Source: Rhodospirillaceae bacterium CCH5-H10
Lineage (GTDB): Bacteria; Pseudomonadota; Alphaproteobacteria; Reyranellales; Reyranellaceae
DNA: 12,704 bases
Assembly (NCBI GenBank): GCA_001557035.1
Contig: LSKJ01000618.1
Location: 1-12,704 of the forward strand
Direction of reading: 5' to 3'
A program made the position numbers and the translations under genes. The notes beneath the pieces were generated by a model. It was not told where the DNA came from. It saw only the letters and a program-made list of their open reading frames with translations, and searched no databases. Positions 8,822 through 12,704 of this stretch are shown here, piece after piece (position 1 is the first letter of the stretch; every line of letters starts with the position of its first letter).

Positions 8822-10267
8822 ATGATTGTCGGTCTCGAAAACTGGACCCTGGCCCGCCCGGAACTCTTCCTCGCGGCGGCCACCGCCCTGCTGCTGATCT
8901 ACGGTGTCGTGCGCGGCGAGATTTCCACGCCGTTCGTTTCGGTCGCCACCTCGGCGGCGCTGCTGGTGACGGCGGCGCTGCTGTTCCTGCCGTATCGCGA
9001 GGGCACGGCTTTCTCCTCGCTGTTCATCGTCGACCGCCTGACCGCGACCATGAAGGCTCTGGTGCTGGTGGGCTCGGCCCTCGCCATCCTGATGTCGCGT
9101 GCCTATTTCGAGCAGGCGAAGGCCTGGCGCTTCGAGTATCCGCTGGTCGTGGCGCTGGCCACGCTCGGCATGATGCTGATGATCTCGGCCAACGACCTTA
9201 TGGCCCTCTATGTCGGCCTCGAACTGCAGTCGCTGGCGCTCTACGTCATCGCCGCCTTCCAGCGCGACAGCGCCCGATCGACCGAGGCGGGCGTGAAGTA
9301 CTTCGTCCTGGGCTCGGTCGCCTCCGGCATGCTGCTGTTCGGCTCGTCGCTGATCTACGGCTTCTGCGGCGGCACGGCCTTCGTGCAGATCTCCGGGGCG
9401 CTGGCCGACGGCCGGGCCACGGAAATCGGCGTGATCATCGGCCTGGTGTTCGTCGTCGCCGGTCTTGCCTTCAAGGTCTCGGCCGTGCCGTTCCACATGT
9501 GGACCCCCGACGTCTACGAGGGCGCGCCGACTCCGGTCACGGCGCTGTTCGCCGTCGCCCCGAAGATCGCGGCCATCTCGCTGCTCGTCTCGGTGCTGAT
9601 GGGCCCGTTCAAGCCGCTGTTCGCGCAGTGGCAGCAGATCATCGTCGTCGCCTCGGTCCTGTCGATGGCGCTGGGCGCCTTCGCGGCACTTCGCCAGCAG
9701 AACATCAAGCGACTGATGGCCTATTCGTCGATCGGCAACGTCGGCTACGTGCTGCTGGGCGTGGCCAGCGGCACGGAGAAGGGCATCCAGTCGGTGGTGT
9801 TCTATCTTGCCATCTACATGGTCATGACGCTGGGTGTGTTCGCCACCATCCTGATGATGAAGCGCCGCAACATCATGGTGGAGCAGGTCTCCGACCTCGC
9901 CGGCCTGGCGCGCAGCCAGCCGATGATGGCGCTGGGCATGCTGATCTTCATGTTCTCGCTGGCCGGCATCCCGCCGCTCGCGGGCTTCTGGGGCAAGCTC
10001 TACATCTTCATGGCCGCCGTCGAGGCCAAGCTCTTCATTCCGGCGGTTCTGGGCGTGCTGGCGTCGGTCGTGGCGTCCTACTACTACCTGCGCATCGTCA
10101 AGGTGATGTACTTCGACGAGCCACCGGGCGAAGCCATCGACCGGCCGGCCTTCGGCGTCAACCGCGCCGTGGCGCTTGTCGCCGCGTTCCTCATCGCCGT
10201 GTTCTCGCTGGCTCCCCAGCCCCTCAGCTCGATCGCCTCTGCGGCCGCCAAGGGCCTGTTCCCGTGA
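8822..10267 (+). CDS. nuoN: NADH-quinone oxidoreductase subunit N
   Basis: NuoN (481 aa from this start) is the ND2-like antiporter subunit of the proton-pumping membrane arm, with about 14 helices. Functional residues are present: Glu134 in YVGLELQSLALYV, Lys159 in AGVKYFVLG, Lys218 in LAFKVSAVPFHMWTPDVYEG, Lys248 in FAVAPKIA and Lys392 in GFWGKLYIF. They correspond to E133, K158, K217, K247 and K395 of E. coli. In-frame alternatives at GTG 8813 and ATG 8816 would add two or three residues; they sit on or too close to the ribosome site. The gene's final bases GTGA overlap the likely GTG start of birA, so the biotin ligase gene is joined directly to the end of the complex I genes. Confidence 0.97.
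   Translation: MIVGLENWTLARPELFLAAATALLLIYGVVRGEISTPFVSVATSAALLVTAALLFLPYREGTAFSSLFIVDRLTATMKALVLVGSALAILMSRAYFEQAKAWRFEYPLVVALATLGMMLMISANDLMALYVGLELQSLALYVIAAFQRDSARSTEAGVKYFVLGSVASGMLLFGSSLIYGFCGGTAFVQISGALADGRATEIGVIIGLVFVVAGLAFKVSAVPFHMWTPDVYEGAPTPVTALFAVAPKIAAISLLVSVLMGPFKPLFAQWQQIIVVASVLSMALGAFAALRQQNIKRLMAYSSIGNVGYVLLGVASGTEKGIQSVVFYLAIYMVMTLGVFATILMMKRRNIMVEQVSDLAGLARSQPMMALGMLIFMFSLAGIPPLAGFWGKLYIFMAAVEAKLFIPAVLGVLASVVASYYYLRIVKVMYFDEPPGEAIDRPAFGVNRAVALVAAFLIAVFSLAPQPLSSIASAAAKGLFP
10250..10254 (+). promoter_or_regulatory. possible ribosome binding site of birA
   Basis: AAGGG inside the end of nuoN lies 9 bases before GTG 10264 and 18 bases before ATG 10273. The spacing favours the GTG start. 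The motif is short and inside coding sequence, so confidence is moderate. Confidence 0.45.
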
Positions 10268-10998
10268 CGTCGATGCCCGTCCTGCCGGACGGGTGGACGC
10301 TGGTTGCGCTCGACAGCGTCGGCAGCACCAACGACGAGGCGATCCGTCTCGCCGACAGTGGCGCTGCCGAGGGCACCGTCGTCTGGGCCCGCGAGCAGTC
10401 GGGCGGCCGTGGCCGGCGGGGCCGCAACTGGGCGTCGCCCGCGGGCAATCTCTATAGCACCACGGTCCTGCGGCCGGCCTGCGCCGCCCAGCGCGCGGCC
10501 GAGTTGGGCTTCGTGGCCGCGCTCGCGGTGGGCGACATCGTTCAGCCCGGTCGGGCGGTGCGCCTGAAGTGGCCCAACGACGTGCTGGTCGACGGCGGCA
10601 AGATCGCCGGCATCCTGCTGGAAAGCGCGATCGGGCAGGACGGGCTGGTCGAGCATGTGGTGGCCGGCATCGGCGTGAACGTGAGCTTCGCGCCGCAGCT
10701 TCCGGAGATGCGCTATCCCGGAGCGGCATTGGGCGGAACGGTCGAGGCCGCCCTGGAAGGATTGACGCGGGCGCTGGCAGCCCGGCTGGCGCAATGGCGT
10801 CGCGACGGCTTCGATACGGTCCGGTCGGAGTGGCTGGCGAAGGCGGGGCCGCTCGGTGCCGAGGTCGACGTGCGGCTGGGCGAGGGGCTGGTTCAGGGTC
10901 GGTTTGCCGGGCTGGACCGCGAGGGCGCGCTTTTGCTGGAGACCGCGGACGGTCCGCGCAAGATCGTGTCGGGTGAATTGCTGGGCCGGGCGGCCTGA
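10264..10998 (+). CDS. birA: biotin--[acetyl-CoA-carboxylase] ligase, monofunctional
   Basis: This cytoplasmic enzyme makes biotinyl-5'-AMP from biotin and ATP and transfers biotin to a lysine of carrier proteins such as the AccB subunit of acetyl-CoA carboxylase. The protein is 244 aa from GTG 10264 or 241 aa from ATG 10273. The catalytic domain starts almost at once: DSVGSTNDEA (17-26), the biotin/adenylate loop GRGRRGRNW (48-56), KWPNDVLV (102-109) and KIAGILLES (113-121). A small SH3-like C-terminal domain follows (about 198-244). There is no N-terminal winged helix-turn-helix, so unlike E. coli BirA it should not act as a biotin-operon repressor. The GTG start is preferred because of the AAGGG at 10250 and the GTGA overlap with nuoN; the ATG remains possible. 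coaX follows after 12 bases. Confidence 0.94.
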   Translation: MTSMPVLPDGWTLVALDSVGSTNDEAIRLADSGAAEGTVVWAREQSGGRGRRGRNWASPAGNLYSTTVLRPACAAQRAAELGFVAALAVGDIVQPGRAVRLKWPNDVLVDGGKIAGILLESAIGQDGLVEHVVAGIGVNVSFAPQLPEMRYPGAALGGTVEAALEGLTRALAARLAQWRRDGFDTVRSEWLAKAGPLGAEVDVRLGEGLVQGRFAGLDREGALLLETADGPRKIVSGELLGRAA

Positions 10999-11002
10999 GG
11001 AG
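10998..11002 (+). promoter_or_regulatory. ribosome binding site of coaX
   Basis: AGGAG, starting on the last base of the birA stop, lies 8 bases before the ATG at 11011. It is the clearest Shine-Dalgarno sequence in the window. Confidence 0.75.
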
Positions 11003-11010
11003 AGAACGGG

Positions 11011-11781
11011 ATGCTGCTTGCCATCGACGTCGGCAACACCAACTCGAAGTTCGTCGTGTTCGACAAGGACCGGATCGTCGCCGCGTGGCGGCTGCGCACC
11101 GAGGCCAAGCGCACCGCCGACGAATATGCGGCCTGGGTCACGCAGCTCATGAACCTTCAGGGCTTCGACCCGAAGTCGATCAAGGGCGCCATCCTGGCCA
11201 GCGTCGTGCCGGCGGTGAACCCGCACCTTCGCCGCCTTTGCGAGACCTATTTCCACAACAAGCTGCTGATCGTCGGCGAGCCCGACTGCGACCTCGGCAT
11301 CAAGGTATTGATCGACCGGCCGGCCGAGGCGGGCGCGGACCGCCTGGTCGGCGTGATCGCCGGCCACACCAAGTATGGCGGCCCGCTGATCACCATCGAT
11401 TTCGGCAGCGCCACTACCTTCGATCTCGCCGACAAGGACGGCAACTTCATCGGCGGCGTGTTCGCGCCGGGCGTCGAGCTGACGATCGAGGCCTTCTACC
11501 TGATGACGGCGCGGCTGCCGCGTATCCGGGTCGAGAAACCGGCCCAGGTGATTGGCAAGAACACCGTGGCCAACATGCAGTCGGGCATCTTCTGGGGCTA
11601 TGTCGGCCTGATCGAGAGCCTGATCAAGCGCATCCGCGCCGAATACGGAGAGCCCATGAAGGTGATCGCGACCGGCGGTCTGGCCAGCGTCTTCAAGGAC
11701 GAGATCGGGCTGTTCGACTTCATCGAGCCCGACCTGATGTCGCTCGGCCTGCTGGAGATCTGGCGGCGCAACCGCGGATGA
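11011..11781 (+). CDS. coaX: type III pantothenate kinase
   Basis: CoaX (256 aa) phosphorylates pantothenate with ATP, the first step of coenzyme A synthesis, in the cytoplasm. It belongs to the acetate/sugar kinase/Hsp70 actin-like fold. The three family motifs are present: the phosphate loop LAIDVGNTNSKF (3-14, with Asp6), GADRLVG (108-114, with Asp110) and ITIDFGSATTFD (127-138, with Asp130). GGVFAPG (148-154) and the C-terminal IATGGLASVF are also typical. Known members of this type need a monovalent cation and are not feedback-inhibited by CoA, unlike CoaA. The last four bases ATGA overlap the start of rnj, a standard coupling arrangement. Placement after birA puts two cofactor genes (biotin, CoA) side by side, both relevant to acyl-CoA carboxylation. 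Confidence 0.96.
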   Translation: MLLAIDVGNTNSKFVVFDKDRIVAAWRLRTEAKRTADEYAAWVTQLMNLQGFDPKSIKGAILASVVPAVNPHLRRLCETYFHNKLLIVGEPDCDLGIKVLIDRPAEAGADRLVGVIAGHTKYGGPLITIDFGSATTFDLADKDGNFIGGVFAPGVELTIEAFYLMTARLPRIRVEKPAQVIGKNTVANMQSGIFWGYVGLIESLIKRIRAEYGEPMKVIATGGLASVFKDEIGLFDFIEPDLMSLGLLEIWRRNRG

Positions 11782-12704
11782 CCGTCCCCTCCAACGACGA
11801 GCTGCTGTTCCTGGCCCTGGGCGGGGCCGGCGAGATCGGCATGAACCTCAACCTCTACGGCACTGCCGGCAAGTGGTTGATGGTCGATCTCGGCATTGGC
11901 TTCGCCGACAGCACGATGGCCGGCGTCGAGGTGGTGATGCCCGATCCGGAATTTATCGTGGAGCGCCGCGAGGATCTCGTCGGGATCGTTCTGACGCACG
12001 CCCACGAGGATCATCTGGGTGCGGTTGCTGATCTCTGGCCGCGTCTCAAGGCGCCGGTCTATGCGACTCCGTTCGCGGCCTCGGTGCTGAAGCGCAAGCT
12101 GATCGATGCGGGCCTGCGCGACGTGGTTCCGGTCACGGAGATCCCGCTGGGAGGCAAATTCAATCTCAAGCCGTTCGAGCTCGAGATGATCACCATGACG
12201 CATTCGATCCTGGAGCCGAATGCGCTGGCGATCCGCACGAAGTTCGGCACGGTGTTCCATACCGGCGACTGGAAGATCGATCCCGAGCCGCTGCTGGGCG
12301 ACCTCACCGACGAGGCGATGCTGAAGCGCATCGGCGACGAAGGCGCACTCGCCATGGTCTGCGACAGCACCAATGTCTTCGTCGAGGGCGAGGCCGGCTC
12401 CGAATCGAAGGTCCGCGCCAGTCTCGAAAAGCTCGTCCGGGGACACAAGGGCAGGGTGGCTGTCACCTGCTTCGCCTCGAACCTGGCGCGCGTCGAGAGC
12501 GTGGCGCTGGCGGCGGTCGCTGCCGGACGCCATCCGGTCCTGTCGGGGCGGGCACTGCAACGTATGCTCGAATCGGCGCAGGAATGCGGCTACCTGCTCG
12601 ATTTCCCCGAATGCGTGCCGGAGCAGCAGGCGGGATATCTGCCGCGCGACAAGGTCCTGTTCATCTGCACGGGCAGCCAGGGCGAGCCGCGCGCCGCCAT
12701 GTCC
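11778..12704 (+). CDS. rnj: ribonuclease J (5' part)
   Basis: RNase J is a metallo-beta-lactamase/beta-CASP ribonuclease with endonuclease and 5'-3' exonuclease activity, acting in mRNA decay and RNA maturation. The first 309 residues are in the window, with an open frame to the last base; the family is about 550 aa, so the rest lies beyond. The N-terminus has LALGGAGEIGMN (12-23). The zinc-binding motif HAHEDH gives His74, His76, Asp78 and His79, followed by His142 (MTHSILEPN) and Asp164 (HTGDWKID). These match the numbering of the metal ligands in B. subtilis RNase J1. The beta-CASP insertion begins around CDSTN (residues 195-199). The seventh ligand, near residue 390 in J1, is not visible. 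The start ATG overlaps the coaX stop (ATGA). It could be read simply as an MBL-fold hydrolase, but the motifs fit RNase J closely. Confidence 0.95.
   Translation, partial: MTVPSNDELLFLALGGAGEIGMNLNLYGTAGKWLMVDLGIGFADSTMAGVEVVMPDPEFIVERREDLVGIVLTHAHEDHLGAVADLWPRLKAPVYATPFAASVLKRKLIDAGLRDVVPVTEIPLGGKFNLKPFELEMITMTHSILEPNALAIRTKFGTVFHTGDWKIDPEPLLGDLTDEAMLKRIGDEGALAMVCDSTNVFVEGEAGSESKVRASLEKLVRGHKGRVAVTCFASNLARVESVALAAVAAGRHPVLSGRALQRMLESAQECGYLLDFPECVPEQQAGYLPRDKVLFICTGSQGEPRAAMS

Noticed and set aside
9499..10263. The birA frame remains open upstream through nuoN, suggesting a 499-residue protein with an extra N-terminal domain.
   Set aside because: The upstream translation is Arg/Gly/Ala-rich and lies wholly within nuoN in another frame. 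Biotin ligase homology begins only after 10273.
7261..10729. Long - strand open frames opposite nuoM, nuoN and birA (540 and 683 codons).
   Set aside because: They show the same compositional signature (Arg, His, Gln, Asp runs) and no credible start, ribosome site or family resemblance. The + strand genes account fully for the conservation.

Overview
This window is a gene-dense stretch of a high-GC bacterial chromosome. All twelve genes lie on the + strand. It holds the distal part of a nuo operon for the proton-pumping NADH:quinone oxidoreductase (respiratory complex I): the 3' end of nuoF, then complete nuoG, H, I, J, K, L, M and N. These are followed without a break by birA (biotin-protein ligase), coaX (type III pantothenate kinase) and the 5' part of rnj (ribonuclease J), which runs off the right edge. 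The protein sequences look like the mitochondrial/alphaproteobacterial type of complex I: NuoG lacks the N7 cluster cysteines, and NuoI is the short TYKY-like form. The order nuoN-birA-coaX-rnj is one I associate with Alphaproteobacteria. An alphaproteobacterium, possibly of the Rhodospirillales or a relative, is the best guess; genus cannot be set from the sequence alone.

Layout: 2-748 nuoF (partial), 764-2812 nuoG, 2816-3853 nuoH, 3867-4355 nuoI, 4378-4992 nuoJ, 4992-5300 nuoK, 5313-7280 nuoL, 7288-8802 nuoM, 8822-10267 nuoN, 10264-10998 birA, 11011-11781 coaX, 11778-12704 rnj (partial). Only about 100 bases are non-coding, in gaps of 3 to 22 bases. Three junctions overlap by 1 to 4 bases (nuoJ/nuoK, nuoN/birA, coaX/rnj). 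There is no gene-free stretch near 300 bases. I see no terminator hairpin, tRNA, rRNA, CRISPR array, insertion sequence or repeat. The whole window reads like one polycistronic unit whose promoter lies upstream of the left edge.

How the genes work together: NuoF takes electrons from NADH through FMN and cluster N3. NuoG (N1b, N5, N4) and NuoI (N6a, N6b) carry them towards the quinone site, which NuoH helps to form. NuoJ, K, L, M and N form the membrane arm that moves protons; the key membrane Glu and Lys residues are present in K, L, M and N. BirA attaches biotin to carboxylases, CoaX starts CoA synthesis from pantothenate, and RNase J degrades and matures RNA. All reading frames are intact.

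I found no undescribed system here. The points worth a second look are modest: a Met in place of a usually conserved Glu in the NuoH quinone-side loop, a longer loop before the TM12 lysine of NuoL, the tight coupling of birA-coaX-rnj to the nuo operon, and several start codons that automated calling could misplace.
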